Assembly: GCF_028290495.1 (NCBI RefSeq)
Contig: NZ_JAQGJT010000116.1
Span: 1 to 42,703 of the forward strand
Origin: Tardiphaga sp.
Lineage (GTDB): Bacteria; Pseudomonadota; Alphaproteobacteria; Rhizobiales; Xanthobacteraceae
Direction of reading: 5' to 3'
Length of the DNA stretch: 42,703 nt
The notes under the pieces were generated by a model. It searched no databases. It saw only the letters and a program-made list of their open reading frames with translations, and had not been told where the DNA came from. Shown in pieces: positions 1 to 10,448 of this stretch; positions within the stretch are counted from its first letter, which is position 1; each line of letters begins with the position of its first letter. The position numbers and the translations under genes were made by a program.

Positions 1-699
1 GACATGGAGGCCGCCAAAGAGCACGGCGTCGTGCTGTGCGGGACGCAATGGGGCCGCGATCCGACCGCGCCGCTCACCATGGGAATCATCCTCGAACTGA
101 CCCGCAATATCGGCCGCGGGAACGCGCGCATGCATGCCGGCGAACGCTTACAGAAATTCGTCGGCCTCGAGATCGAGGGCAGGACGCTCGGCGTAGTCGG
201 CCTCGGCAAGCTCGGCAGCAAGGTCGCAAAACTGGCGCAGGCGTTCGGCATGAACGTCATCGCATGGAGCCCGAACCTGACGCCGGAGCGCTGCAAGGAA
301 GTCGGCGTCGGCTATGCCAGCAAGGAAGAGCTTTTCTCCACCGCTGACATCATCACCATCCATGTGGTGCTGAGCCAGCGCTCGCGCGGGCTGGTCGGAC
401 GCGACGATCTGGCGCGCATGAAGCCGACGAGCTACCTCGTCAACACCGCGCGCGGACCGATTGTGGATGAAGCCGCACTGCTGGAAACCCTGCAGCAGCG
501 CAAAATCGCCGGCGCCGGGATTGACGTGTTTTCGGTCGAGCCGCTGCCGGTCGATCATCCGTTCCGCAAGCTCGACAATATCGTACTGACCCCGCATCTC
601 GGCTACGTCACCGAGGAAGGTTTCCGCAATCACTATCGCCAGATGGTCGAAGGCATCGGCGCCTGGCTGAAGGGCGAGCCGGTGCGGCGGTTGGGTTAG
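1..699 (+). CDS. D-2-hydroxyacid dehydrogenase family protein, C-terminal part (5' truncated by window)
   Basis: The reading frame is open from base 1, so the gene begins outside the window; 232 codons remain. The visible part holds the NAD-binding Rossmann motif GLGKLGSKVA and the three catalytic positions of the D-isomer 2-hydroxyacid dehydrogenase family: Arg in NTARGPIVDE, Glu in DVFSVEPLP and His in LTPHLGY. Family members reduce 2-oxoacids with NAD(P)H or oxidise D-2-hydroxyacids; phosphoglycerate dehydrogenase, glyoxylate/hydroxypyruvate reductase and formate dehydrogenase are relatives. The substrate cannot be told from this fragment. The stop lies 2 bp before the convergent L,D-transpeptidase stop. 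The family is sure, the substrate is not. Confidence 0.9.
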   Translation, partial: DMEAAKEHGVVLCGTQWGRDPTAPLTMGIILELTRNIGRGNARMHAGERLQKFVGLEIEGRTLGVVGLGKLGSKVAKLAQAFGMNVIAWSPNLTPERCKEVGVGYASKEELFSTADIITIHVVLSQRSRGLVGRDDLARMKPTSYLVNTARGPIVDEAALLETLQQRKIAGAGIDVFSVEPLPVDHPFRKLDNIVLTPHLGYVTEEGFRNHYRQMVEGIGAWLKGEPVRRLG

Positions 700-701
700 T
701 C

Positions 702-1904
702 CTACCGCACCGTCACCGGCGCGGGGAGCGGCGGCACCACGGTCGGGCCGCCAACAGGCGGTCCACCGGGTCCGGGCATCGGCTGCGCCGAGGCGGTCGC
801 GGTGGACGGCGGCGGCGCGCCGCCGGGCAGCACGACGACGCGGGTGCCTACCTTGACGCGGTCGAACAGGTCGGAGACGTCCTCGTTCAGCATGCCGATG
901 CAGCCCGAGGAGACGAACTTGCCGATGGTCGAGGGCTGGTTGGTGCCGTGGATGCGATAGACGGTAGAGCCGAGATACATCGCCCGCGCGCCCAGCGGAT
1001 TGCCGGGGCCGCCGGCCATGAAGCGCGGCAGATAGGGCTGACGCTCGATCATCTCGGTCGGCGGATGCCAATCCGGCCATTCGGCCTTGCGCGAGATCTT
1101 CTGCACGCCGGTCCAGGTGAAGCCGTCGCGGCCGACGCGGACGCCGTAGCGCATCGCCCGGCCGTTGCCGAGCACGTAATAAAGATAGGTGTTGGGCGTA
1201 TCGACCACGATGGTGCCGGGCGGCTCCTTGGTGACGAACGCGACTTCCTGACGACGCAGGTTCGGCGGCAACTGCGCCGGATCGCTTTCCGGCTGTTCTT
1301 CCGGCGGCAACGCGGCCACCATCACCGACTTGCCGTTGGCGCCCATGCCAGCACCGGGAGCACGGTCCTGCACCGAACCAGTGTTGTAGCCACCTTGCGG
1401 GCCAACAGCTTCCGGCGGGCGCAGGCCGCGACCGTCATCGGGGCCGCGATCTGAATAGGTCTGCGGCTGTCCACCGGCCGGGCGATCCGAATAGATCACC
1501 GGCGGCGGGCCCATCGGGCGGCCGTAGCGCGGATCATCAGGCGACATCACCGGGCCCTGCGGTGCAGGGGCACGGTCGGAATAGACGGGACCGGGCGCGA
1601 CGGCAGGCGCACGGCCATAGCGCGGATCGTCGGGCGACATGATTGGGCCTGGGGTCGGCAACGCCACGGCAGAGCGGCCGCGCGGCGCCTGCGCGTCGTC
1701 TTCGTCAAGCGCGTCGAAGTCCGGCATCGCATCCATCGCGCGCGAGCGCGACTCGGCGGGGTAGCCGCCGGGGGGATAGGCCGGGTCCGGCGGAATCGAG
1801 TAACCGCTGGATGGCGTCGAATAGCTCTGCCCCGCAGCCAGGGAAACGCCCGAGGCAGTGACAGCTACCGTCGCGAAAATCGTCAAAACTTGCTTGATCA
1901 TCAT
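702..1904 (-). CDS. Secreted L,D-transpeptidase (YkuD domain) with Pro-rich linker
   Basis: A 400-residue protein. Residues 1-25 form a signal peptide (short basic start, hydrophobic core, SLAAGQ). Residues 30-200 are low-complexity Pro/Gly/Asp/Arg sequence containing the decapeptide MSPDDPRYGR twice (about 89-98 and 120-129) and several YSDR units. Residues 220-360 form the YkuD catalytic domain, with HGTN (His319) and SSGCIGM (Cys335 as nucleophile). The family makes 3-3 peptidoglycan crosslinks or attaches proteins to peptidoglycan in the periplasm. The residue after CI is Gly where Arg is usual (SxGCxR). Starts at 1904 or 1901 (MMIK) cannot be separated. The linker probably spans the periplasm or binds the wall; that is inference. 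Confidence 0.92.
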   Translation of the reverse strand: MMIKQVLTIFATVAVTASGVSLAAGQSYSTPSSGYSIPPDPAYPPGGYPAESRSRAMDAMPDFDALDEDDAQAPRGRSAVALPTPGPIMSPDDPRYGRAPAVAPGPVYSDRAPAPQGPVMSPDDPRYGRPMGPPPVIYSDRPAGGQPQTYSDRGPDDGRGLRPPEAVGPQGGYNTGSVQDRAPGAGMGANGKSVMVAALPPEEQPESDPAQLPPNLRRQEVAFVTKEPPGTIVVDTPNTYLYYVLGNGRAMRYGVRVGRDGFTWTGVQKISRKAEWPDWHPPTEMIERQPYLPRFMAGGPGNPLGARAMYLGSTVYRIHGTNQPSTIGKFVSSGCIGMLNEDVSDLFDRVKVGTRVVVLPGGAPPPSTATASAQPMPGPGGPPVGGPTVVPPLPAPVTVR

Positions 1905-2258
1905 GGCCCTTGTCTAACCCAAGCCGACACCGGATCGTGAATCTTGAGATCGCAGGGGATCACGGCGCATTCAAGACAAATCCGGCAAAAAAGCCGCTCA
2001 TTTTCGTCATATTCACGCAATCAGCCGACAACGTGGCCAACTTGCCGCACCACGATGGAAACCGTGCCTGCCGTTTGTTGTGGAGGTTAATTTTTAACAA
2101 ACGGTTTCGAGGCGTTGCGGTATTCTGTATCTCGTTGATTCGCGACGTCGAAGCACCCTTTTGCCACCGCGATTCGGCTGCTCCCAGTATTGTCACCGCG
2201 TCCCCGATGGCTCGAGGGCCTTCGCGCAGTTTGCCGGCGAAGGCGGAACCCCACATTT
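1905..2258. other. 354-bp divergent intergenic region
   Basis: This gap separates the divergent L,D-transpeptidase and membrane-anchored Pro/Ala-rich gene, so it must hold both promoters. The middle (about 2080-2135) is relatively AT-rich. I see no convincing operator, repeat or RNA gene. Open frames crossing it lack a ribosome-binding site and look like chance. Confidence 0.5.
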
Positions 2259-3002
2259 ATGCTCCCTGGTTTCCGTTTTCTGATTGCGGCCGTTTTGCTT
2301 GGCTTTTCGATGCTGGTGTTCGGTTTCGGCGCCACGGCGCTGCTGCGCTCTGCCCGCGAGGAATTTGCCAATCTGCCGGTGCGCCGATCGGCGCCGCAGA
2401 TGGTCTTTGCATCGCAGCAGCCGCCAGAAGCGCCGGCCACGCTCTCGATGCTGCGCGTCGAGGCGCCGGAGACCAGAACCGCAGCCCCCGCCGACATCGC
2501 GGTCGCCCTCCCGGCCAGCCCCGCCCCGACCGAACCCGAGGCCGACAGGCAGGCCTCCCTCAGCCTTGCCGCACCGACCACGGACGTTCCGCCCGTCGCA
2601 GAACCTGCGAGGCCCGAACCGGCGCAAGTCGAAACAGTCCCGGCCGTTGAGATCGCTGCCGCACCCGCCGCTGTGCCGCCGCCCGCAGCTGCCGAATCGC
2701 GTGCGGATGAACCGGCCACGGTCGCCGCCATCGCAGCGCCGGCGACAACGCCGGATCAGCCGGCCTCGACACTGACACCGGCCGATGCGCAGATCATGAG
2801 CTTCACCGTCGCCACGCTGGGCGGACCGCCGGTCGATATCGAGCCGGTGCCGCTGCCGAAGGCCAAGCCGGTTGTGACGACAGAGAAAAAGGTCCGCATG
2901 AAAGGAAAGTCGGCAAAGCGCCGCCGTCTGGACGCCCGCGCCGAGTTGCCCCCGGCCCAGCCGGCAGCAACTCCGGCGTTCGGATGGTCGCAGCAACAGT
3001 AA
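2259..3002 (+). CDS. Membrane-anchored Pro/Ala-rich hypothetical protein
   Basis: A 247-residue protein of unknown function. The ATG at 2259 is chosen over an upstream in-frame start at 2190 because an AAGGCGG ribosome-binding site lies just before it and the protein then begins directly with a transmembrane segment (about residues 4-28, ending LLRSAREE). The rest is a long Ala/Pro/Glu-rich, probably disordered region, followed near residues 205-225 by a basic stretch (KKVRMKGKSAKRRR) and a short tail. This looks like a single-pass protein with a periplasmic linker, possibly wall-binding through the basic patch. No enzymatic motif is visible. It may share a promoter region with the divergent L,D-transpeptidase, which would fit an envelope role. 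Confidence 0.7.
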   Translation: MLPGFRFLIAAVLLGFSMLVFGFGATALLRSAREEFANLPVRRSAPQMVFASQQPPEAPATLSMLRVEAPETRTAAPADIAVALPASPAPTEPEADRQASLSLAAPTTDVPPVAEPARPEPAQVETVPAVEIAAAPAAVPPPAAAESRADEPATVAAIAAPATTPDQPASTLTPADAQIMSFTVATLGGPPVDIEPVPLPKAKPVVTTEKKVRMKGKSAKRRRLDARAELPPAQPAATPAFGWSQQQ

Positions 3003-3011
3003 CGACTGGCC

Positions 3012-3155
3012 TCAGATCCCCTGGCCGCCGGACACTTCGATCCGCTGCGCGTTGATCCAGCGATTGTTCTCCGACAACAGACTGGCAATCATCGGCCGAG
3101 CGACCTTCGCCGTTGGCTGCGAGAGCATATCGCCGTTCACGCGGGAATACGGCCG
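3012..3155 (-). pseudogene. C-terminal remnant of a short-chain dehydrogenase (SDR)
   Basis: Reading the minus strand in the frame that ends with TGA at 3014-3012 gives a tail with RPMIASLLSENNRWINAQRI followed by EVSGGQGI. That is the typical end of an SDR oxidoreductase (LLS...W-xx-QRIEVSGG). The frame stays open only up to about 3227, with no start codon or ribosome-binding site, and no Rossmann GxxxGxG or YxxxK part is found upstream, where sseA begins at 3259. I read it as the decayed last 45-50 residues of a lost SDR gene just downstream of sseA. Confidence 0.6.
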
Positions 3156-3258
3156 GATGTTCGGCCTGCCGCCGGGCCGCGACACCGAAGCGGTCAGGAG
3201 CTGGGCTGTATCCGGAGCCTGAACCGGTCAGCTATCGCGCGCACCGATGTAGCCGCGA

Positions 3259-4113
3259 TCACGCAGGTCCGGTCGCCACCGGCGGGCCATCCGCCTGCCC
3301 CCAGTCGGCCCAGGAGCCATCGTACAGCGCGGAGCCGCGCACACCGAGCCGGTACAGCGCCAGCGTCAGCACCAGCGCGGAGACGCCGGAGCCGCACGTC
3401 GTGACGATAGGCCTGTCTAGATCGACGCCGGCCGCCGTGAAGGCCGCGCGTAACTCATCGAGCGGCTTCATCGCGCCGGTGGTGGCATCGAACAACCGGC
3501 CATAGGGCACGTTGCGGCTGCCAGGAATGTGGCCGGCGCGCAGGCCCGGCCGGGGCTCCGGCACGCTGCCTTCGAAACGCGGCTGCGGCCGGGCGTCGAT
3601 CAACTGTTCGGTCCGGCTCGCGAGATTGCCGACCACCTGCTGCCGACTGCGCAGGAAGCCCGGTTCGAACGATGCGGAATAGCTGACCGGCTCCGGGTCC
3701 GCCTCGCCGCTTTCGACCACCCGCCCCTCGGCACGCCATTTCTGCAGGCCGCCATCAAGCACGCGCACATTGGCGTGACCGAAGGCGAGAAACATCCACC
3801 ACGCCCGCGGGCCGGCTACCCAGCCGCCCGCATCGTAAATCACCACCGTATCGGCATTGGAAACGCCGAGCGCGCCGGCGCCATCGGAAAAGCTGCCTTC
3901 GCTCGGAAACATATGCGGCAGCGCGACGCCGTGATCGCTGATGACATCGACATCGAAGAACGCGGCGCCCGGAATATGCGCGGCCAGGAAATCCTCGCGC
4001 GGCAGCGGCGTGACGCCCGGCAGTTTGAACGAGGCGTCGAGCACCTTGACGGTGGGATCATTGAGATGCGCGGCCAACCAGTCGGTGGAGACGAGCGGAT
4101 CGGTGGTGGTCAT
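3259..4113 (-). CDS. sseA: 3-mercaptopyruvate sulfurtransferase
   Basis: A 284-residue tandem-rhodanese protein. The N-terminal inactive rhodanese domain covers about residues 5-135, and the C-terminal catalytic domain about 150-280 with Cys240 in the loop CGSGVSA. That loop matches mercaptopyruvate sulfurtransferase (CGSGVTA) rather than thiosulfate sulfurtransferase (CRKGVTA). The enzyme moves sulfane sulfur from 3-mercaptopyruvate to cyanide or thiols in the cytoplasm. A mirror-image intergenic repeat separates its start from the rhodanese gene stop at 4266. No frameshift is seen and the length is normal. Confidence 0.92.
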   Translation of the reverse strand: MTTTDPLVSTDWLAAHLNDPTVKVLDASFKLPGVTPLPREDFLAAHIPGAAFFDVDVISDHGVALPHMFPSEGSFSDGAGALGVSNADTVVIYDAGGWVAGPRAWWMFLAFGHANVRVLDGGLQKWRAEGRVVESGEADPEPVSYSASFEPGFLRSRQQVVGNLASRTEQLIDARPQPRFEGSVPEPRPGLRAGHIPGSRNVPYGRLFDATTGAMKPLDELRAAFTAAGVDLDRPIVTTCGSGVSALVLTLALYRLGVRGSALYDGSWADWGQADGPPVATGPA

Positions 4114-4131
4114 TGGTGGAACCTCTGTTTT

Positions 4132-4256
4132 GTCATTCCGGGATGCGACAGACGGCGAGGCCGGATGGCGCAGGCCAGGAACCTTGAGATGTTCATCGTC
4201 TCATCTCGGGATTCCGGGTTCGCTCGCAGCTGTCGCTGCTCCCGCCCCGGAATGAC
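4132..4256. repeat. Intergenic palindromic repeat (GTCATTCCGGG type)
   Basis: The element starts with GTCATTCCGGG (4132-4142) and ends with its near-perfect complement CCCCGGAATGAC (4245-4256), with further internal symmetry (CGGGATTCCGGGTTCGCTC). It fills the gap between sseA and the rhodanese gene. From general knowledge, such ends are typical of abundant REP-like elements in Bradyrhizobium and Rhodopseudomonas genomes. Confidence 0.7.
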
Positions 4257-4265
4257 GATGGGGCG

Positions 4266-4685
4266 TTAGTTCGATTTCGCCTTGCGCGGCTCGACCATTT
4301 CAACGGCGCCGCCGGCATCGCGCCAGGCGGCAAAGCCGCCGGCCATGTGGGCGACCGGCGCCAGGCCCATGTCATGCGCGGTTTTCGCCGCCAGCGCCGA
4401 GCGCAGCCCGCCGGCGCAGTGGAAGATGAACTTCTTGTTTTCCTGGAAGATCGGCTTGGCATATGGGCTTTGCGGATCGATCCAGAATTCCAGCATGCCG
4501 CGGGTGCAGGAGAACGCGCCGGGAATGCGGCCATCGCGCTCGATCTCGCGGGGGTCGCGGATGTCGACGAGGATGACGTCGGGCCGTTTTGCCGCCGCGA
4601 TGGCGTCGGCAGCGGTCATCACCTCGACCACCGCATTGGCCTCGTCGATCATCGCCTTGATGCCGCGGGTAATGGTCTGCGTCAT
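4266..4685 (-). CDS. Single-domain rhodanese-like protein
   Basis: A 139-residue protein with one rhodanese domain (about residues 20-130) and the active-site loop CAGGLRS at Cys90. The start at 4685 is chosen because its ATG overlaps the VWA gene stop (ATGA, 4 bp), a sign of translational coupling; an in-frame start at 4823 would lie inside the VWA gene. Residues 56-86 form an insertion (IPGAFSCTRGMLEFWID) seen in rhodaneses of this type. It probably transfers sulfane sulfur or senses redox or cyanide; the substrate is unknown. Tight linkage to a CoxE-type VWA protein suggests a shared role, but what that role is cannot be read here. Confidence 0.88.
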   Translation of the reverse strand: MTQTITRGIKAMIDEANAVVEVMTAADAIAAAKRPDVILVDIRDPREIERDGRIPGAFSCTRGMLEFWIDPQSPYAKPIFQENKKFIFHCAGGLRSALAAKTAHDMGLAPVAHMAGGFAAWRDAGGAVEMVEPRKAKSN

Positions 4686-5863
4686 GATTTTCGAACCAGT
4701 TCCTTCATCGCGCCTTCGAGGCCCTCGATGGTCAGCGGATACATCCGCTCGGAAAACAGCCGGCGGATCAGCGTCGTGGATTCCGAATAGTCCCAATGCC
4801 GCTTGGCGACCGGATTGAGCCACACCGCATTCGCATAGGTCTGGGTGATGCGCTCCAGCCAGACCGAGCCGGCCTCCTCGTTGACGTGCTCGACCGAGCC
4901 GCCGGGCACCATCACTTCATAAGGTGACATCGAGGCGTCGCCGACGAACACCACTTTATAGTCGTGCGGGTACTTGTGCAGCACGTCCCAGGTCGGCGTG
5001 CGATCGGTAAAGCGGCGGCGGTTCTGCTTCCACACGCCTTCATAGAGGCAGTTGTGGAAGTAGAAATATTCCATGTGCTTGAATTCGCTTTTCGCCGCCG
5101 AGAACAATTCCTCGACCTGCTCGACATGCGAATCCATGGATCCACCGATGTCGAAGAACACCAGCACCTTGACGGCGTTGCGCCGCTCCGGCCGCATGTG
5201 GACATCGAGATAGCCGTGGTTGGCGGTTTCCTTGATGGTGGTGTCGAGATCGAGCTCATCGGGTGCGCCGGTGCGGGCGAATTTGCGCAGCCGCCGCAGC
5301 GCCACCTTGATGTTGCGGATGCCGAGCTCGACATTGCCGTCGAGATCCTTGAACTCGCGCTTGTCCCAGACCTTCACGGCGCGGCGGTGGCGGCTCTTGT
5401 CCTGGCCGATCCGTATGCCCTCGGGGTTATAGCCCTCGGCGCCGAACGGTGAAGTGCCGGCAGTGCCGATCCACTTGCTGCCGCCCTGGTGGCGCTCCTT
5501 CTGTTCCTTGAGGCGCTCGCGCAGCGTTTCCATGAGCTTGTCCCAGCCCATCGCCTCGATCTGCTTCTTCTCTTCCTCGGTGAGATATTTCTCCGCCAGC
5601 TTCTTCAGCCATTCGGCGGGAATCTCGGCCTTGTCGATGCCGTCGAGCAGGCTTTCCAGCCCCTTGAACACCGTTCCGAACACCCGGTCGAACTTGTCGA
5701 GGTTGCGCTCGTCCTTCACCAGGGCGGCGCGCGACAGGTAATAGAAGTTCTCGATCGACTGTCCGGCGAGGTCAGCGTCGAGCGCCTCCATCAGCGTGAG
5801 GTATTCGCGCAGCGTCACGGGGACCTGCGCATCGCGCAGCGATGTGAAGAATTGTAGAAACAT
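4682..5863 (-). CDS. VWA domain-containing CoxE-like protein
   Basis: A 393-residue protein starting MFLQFFTSLRDAQVPVTLRE, the usual N-terminus of this CoxE-related subfamily. The ATG at 5863 is preferred over the frame's extension to 5941, which lacks family resemblance. Residues 90-150 are charged and helical; the C-terminal half (about 210-380) is a von Willebrand A fold with the metal site DIGGSMDSH. The first Ser of the usual DxSxS motif is Gly here. VWA/CoxE proteins partner with MoxR AAA+ ATPases as metal-insertion or remodelling chaperones. A matching MoxR ATPase lies at 8254-9096, separated by a diguanylate cyclase gene. No CO-dehydrogenase genes are nearby, so the client is unknown. 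Confidence 0.88.
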   Translation of the reverse strand: MFLQFFTSLRDAQVPVTLREYLTLMEALDADLAGQSIENFYYLSRAALVKDERNLDKFDRVFGTVFKGLESLLDGIDKAEIPAEWLKKLAEKYLTEEEKKQIEAMGWDKLMETLRERLKEQKERHQGGSKWIGTAGTSPFGAEGYNPEGIRIGQDKSRHRRAVKVWDKREFKDLDGNVELGIRNIKVALRRLRKFARTGAPDELDLDTTIKETANHGYLDVHMRPERRNAVKVLVFFDIGGSMDSHVEQVEELFSAAKSEFKHMEYFYFHNCLYEGVWKQNRRRFTDRTPTWDVLHKYPHDYKVVFVGDASMSPYEVMVPGGSVEHVNEEAGSVWLERITQTYANAVWLNPVAKRHWDYSESTTLIRRLFSERMYPLTIEGLEGAMKELVRKS

Positions 5864-6144
5864 GATTGACAGATTGCCCGGCCATCGGCGTCCGTCAAGG
5901 CCTTGATGCGGTAGGGGTCTACGCGCGCCGCCGCGCACCATCGGTCGCTCATACCGAAACAGGAGAATTTTCCGCCCCGCGGCATGGTTTAACGCCGCAT
6001 CACCGGACCACCGGTATTTGTTTCAATGTTTTGGCAGCGCTTAACCACGCCGCGCAGGAACGTTCGCAGGCGAACGATATTAGCTATCGTGAAAGCACCG
6101 CGGCGCATGCTGCGGGAGACTACTTTCCGCGACAGCCGGACGCC

Positions 6145-8061
<1,917 letters not shown>

Positions 8062-8253
8062 CCCGCGCTTTCCCCGCGATGATATGTTTTGCGTCATATC
8101 ACGGGAGGGCTCCGTAATGGCGGCTGGACCTGCCCGCCAATTCCACTAGACTTGGCCTCGAAGAGTGGCGTCATCCTTGAACCTGATCCACGACCGCCGG
8201 AAGGCGGTCGTTTCACGTCGGGAACGCCCGCCCACAGGACAAGGCAGCGTTTG

Positions 8254-9096
8254 ATGAAATTCACCGGCACCCAGAACTACGTCGCCACCGACGACCTCAA
8301 GATCGCGGTCAACGCCGCCATCGTGCTCGAGCGCCCGTTGCTGGTGAAGGGCGAGCCCGGTACCGGCAAGACCGTGCTGGCCGAGGAAGTCGCCAAGGCG
8401 CTCGGCGCGCCGCTTCTGACCTGGCACATCAAATCGACCACCAAGGCACAGCAGGGCCTGTACGAATACGACGCGGTATCGCGGCTGCGCGACAGCCAGC
8501 TCGGCGACGCCCGCGTGTCGGATATTCGCAACTACATCAAGCGCGGCAAATTGTGGGAGGCTTTTACCCACGAGCAGCGCCCGGTGCTGTTGATCGACGA
8601 GATCGACAAGGCGGACATCGAATTCCCGAACGATCTTCTGCTCGAACTCGACCGCATGGAATTCCACGTCTACGAGACCGGCGAGACCATCAAGGCGGCC
8701 AAGCGCCCGATCGTGATGATCACCTCGAATAACGAGAAGGAACTGCCCGACGCCTTCCTGCGCCGCTGCTTCTTCCACTACATCAAGTTCCCCGACGTAG
8801 AGACGATGAACCAGATCGTCGAGGTGCATTTCCCGGGCATCAAGCAGCGGCTGGTGGCGGAAGCGATGCGGATCTTCTTCGAGGTCCGCGACGTGCCCGG
8901 CCTGAAGAAGAAGCCATCCACGTCCGAACTGCTGGACTGGCTGAAGCTGCTGCTCAACGAGGACATGACGCCGGAGATGCTCAGGGAGCGCGACCCGCGC
9001 AAGCTGATCCCGCCGCTGCACGGCGCGCTCTTGAAGAACGAGCAAGACGTGCATCTGTTCGAGCGGCTGGCGTTTCTGAACCGCCGGGAAGTCTGA
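8254..9096 (+). CDS. MoxR-family AAA+ ATPase
   Basis: A 280-residue ATPase with Walker A GEPGTGKT (33-40), Walker B VLLIDEIDKAD (111-121), the sensor ITSNNEKELPDAFLRRC and an arginine finger region. The start at 8254 (MKFTGTQNYV) is the usual family start; the frame's upstream extension to 8089 is not conserved-looking. MoxR ATPases act with VWA proteins in assembling or activating metal enzymes. The likely partner is the CoxE-like protein at 4682-5863, transcribed the other way across the diguanylate cyclase. A strong terminator follows at 9236-9263. Confidence 0.92.
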   Translation: MKFTGTQNYVATDDLKIAVNAAIVLERPLLVKGEPGTGKTVLAEEVAKALGAPLLTWHIKSTTKAQQGLYEYDAVSRLRDSQLGDARVSDIRNYIKRGKLWEAFTHEQRPVLLIDEIDKADIEFPNDLLLELDRMEFHVYETGETIKAAKRPIVMITSNNEKELPDAFLRRCFFHYIKFPDVETMNQIVEVHFPGIKQRLVAEAMRIFFEVRDVPGLKKKPSTSELLDWLKLLLNEDMTPEMLRERDPRKLIPPLHGALLKNEQDVHLFERLAFLNRREV

Positions 9097-9130
9097 GGCC
9101 GGTAACACAACGATATATCGACCAGAGCTC

Positions 9131-9213
9131 CGTCATGCCCGGCCTCGTGCCGGGCATCGACGTTGGCGCAAAACATCGTGGATGGCCGGGATAGGCAGGC
9201 CCCGGCCATGACG
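9131..9213. repeat. Intergenic palindromic repeat (CGTCATGCCCGGC type)
   Basis: Two consecutive hairpins: ATGCCCGGC (9135-9143) pairs with GCCGGGCAT (9149-9157), and ATGGCCGGG (9182-9190) pairs with CCCGGCCAT (9201-9209). The outer ends CGTCATG and CATGACG are also complementary. The same family recurs at 38992-39057. Confidence 0.75.
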
Positions 9214-9235
9214 CGGAGAAGACGATGCCAAACAG

Positions 9236-9263
9236 CCGCATCCGGTATCCGGATGCGGTTTTT
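9236..9263 (+). terminator. Rho-independent terminator after the moxR-like gene
   Basis: A perfect 10-bp stem, CCGCATCCGG (9236-9245) with CCGGATGCGG (9249-9258), has a 3-nt loop and is followed by TTTTT. It closes the moxR transcription unit and insulates the vanillate operon. Confidence 0.88.
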
Positions 9264-9286
9264 ATGTTTCAGCAATGGTAAATACA

Positions 9287-9368
9287 AATTCAGTATACAG
9301 GAATAGGCTTCCAAAGCCATAAATTGCGCTGTACCCTGCCTTTAATCGAATTTCAGTATACATCCTGA
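9287..9368. promoter_or_regulatory. Twin GTATAC operator candidates upstream of vanA
   Basis: Two near-identical sites flank a 63-bp spacing: AATTCAGTATACAGGAA (9287-9303) and ATTTCAGTATACATCCTGA (9350-9368). The palindromic GTATAC cores lie at 9293-9298 and 9356-9361, six helical turns apart. They are the only AT-rich part of the region and lie 27-108 bp before the vanA ATG. The probable binder is the FCD-type GntR regulator encoded by the next gene. This is inference from position and symmetry. Confidence 0.6.
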
Positions 9369-9394
9369 ATTCATAAGAGCCGGAGGACGCCGAG

Positions 9395-10444
9395 ATGACC
9401 GCCCCCTTCCCCATGAATGCCTGGTACGCCGCCGCCTGGGATGTGGACATCAAGCACGCCCTCTTCCCGCGCACGATCTGCAACAAGCATGTGGTGATGT
9501 ATCGCCGCGCCGATGGCGGGATTGCCGCGCTGGAGGATGCCTGCTGGCACCGGCTGGTGCCGCTCTCCAAGGGCCGGCTCGACGGCGACACCGTGGTGTG
9601 CGGCTATCACGGGCTGAAATACAACGCGCAGGGCCGCTGCACCTACATGCCCTCTCAGGAGACCATCAATCCCTCCGCCTGCGTGCGATCCTATCCCGTG
9701 GTGGAGCGGCATCGCTTCGTCTGGCTATGGATGGGCGACCCGGCGCTGGCCGATCCCGCCCTGGTGCCGGACATGCACTGGAACGACGATCCCGAATGGG
9801 CCGGCGACGGCAAGACCATCCACGCCAAATGCGACTGGCGCCTGGTCATCGACAATCTGATGGACCTCACCCACGAGACCTTCGTGCACGGCTCCAGCAT
9901 CGGCCAGGAAGATGTCGCCGAAGCGCCGTTCGACGTGACGCATGGCGACAAGACGGTGACCGTGACGCGCTGGATGAAGGGCATCGAGGCGCCGCCGTTC
10001 TGGGCCCAGCAGTTGCAAAAGCCCGGCCCGGTGGACCGCTGGCAGATCATCCGCTTCGAGGCGCCCGCCACGGTGAACATCGATGTCGGCGTGGCCCCGG
10101 CCGGCACCGGCGCGCCGGAAGGCGATCGCTCGCAGGGCGTCAACGGCTTCGTGCTCAACACCATGACGCCGGAGACCGAAACCACCTGCCACTATTTCTG
10201 GGCGTTCATGCGCAACCACCGCATCACCGAGCAGAAGCTGACCACCGAGATCCGCGAAGGCGTCTCGGCCATTTTTCGCGAGGACGAGATCATTCTCGAG
10301 GCGCAGCAGCGCGCCATGACCGAGAATCCCGACCGGGTGTTCTACAACCTCAACATCGACGCCGGCGCGATGTGGACGCGGCGGGTGATCGACCGCATGG
10401 TGGCGAAAGAGACGACGCCGCCGAAGCTGCAGGCCGCGGAGTGA
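9395..10444 (+). CDS. vanA: Vanillate O-demethylase, oxygenase subunit
   Basis: A 349-residue Rieske non-haem iron oxygenase. The Rieske cluster ligands are Cys50, His52, Cys69 and His72 (CWH...CGYH). The mononuclear iron site is D153-NLM-D157-LT-H160-ETFV-H165. Length, the N-terminus PFPMNAWYAAAWD and the partner reductase downstream fit VanA, which demethylates vanillate to protocatechuate plus formaldehyde with NADH and O2. A related O-demethylase acting on syringate or another methoxybenzoate cannot be excluded. GGAGG at 9382-9386 precedes the start. It is first in a three-gene operon with 4-bp and 13-bp gaps. Confidence 0.93.
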   Translation: MTAPFPMNAWYAAAWDVDIKHALFPRTICNKHVVMYRRADGGIAALEDACWHRLVPLSKGRLDGDTVVCGYHGLKYNAQGRCTYMPSQETINPSACVRSYPVVERHRFVWLWMGDPALADPALVPDMHWNDDPEWAGDGKTIHAKCDWRLVIDNLMDLTHETFVHGSSIGQEDVAEAPFDVTHGDKTVTVTRWMKGIEAPPFWAQQLQKPGPVDRWQIIRFEAPATVNIDVGVAPAGTGAPEGDRSQGVNGFVLNTMTPETETTCHYFWAFMRNHRITEQKLTTEIREGVSAIFREDEIILEAQQRAMTENPDRVFYNLNIDAGAMWTRRVIDRMVAKETTPPKLQAAE

Positions 10445-10448
10445 GACC

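Noticed and set aside
1910..2650. Plus-strand frame of 246 codons starting in the divergent region
   Set aside because: It overlaps the better-supported membrane protein in another frame and lacks a ribosome-binding site.
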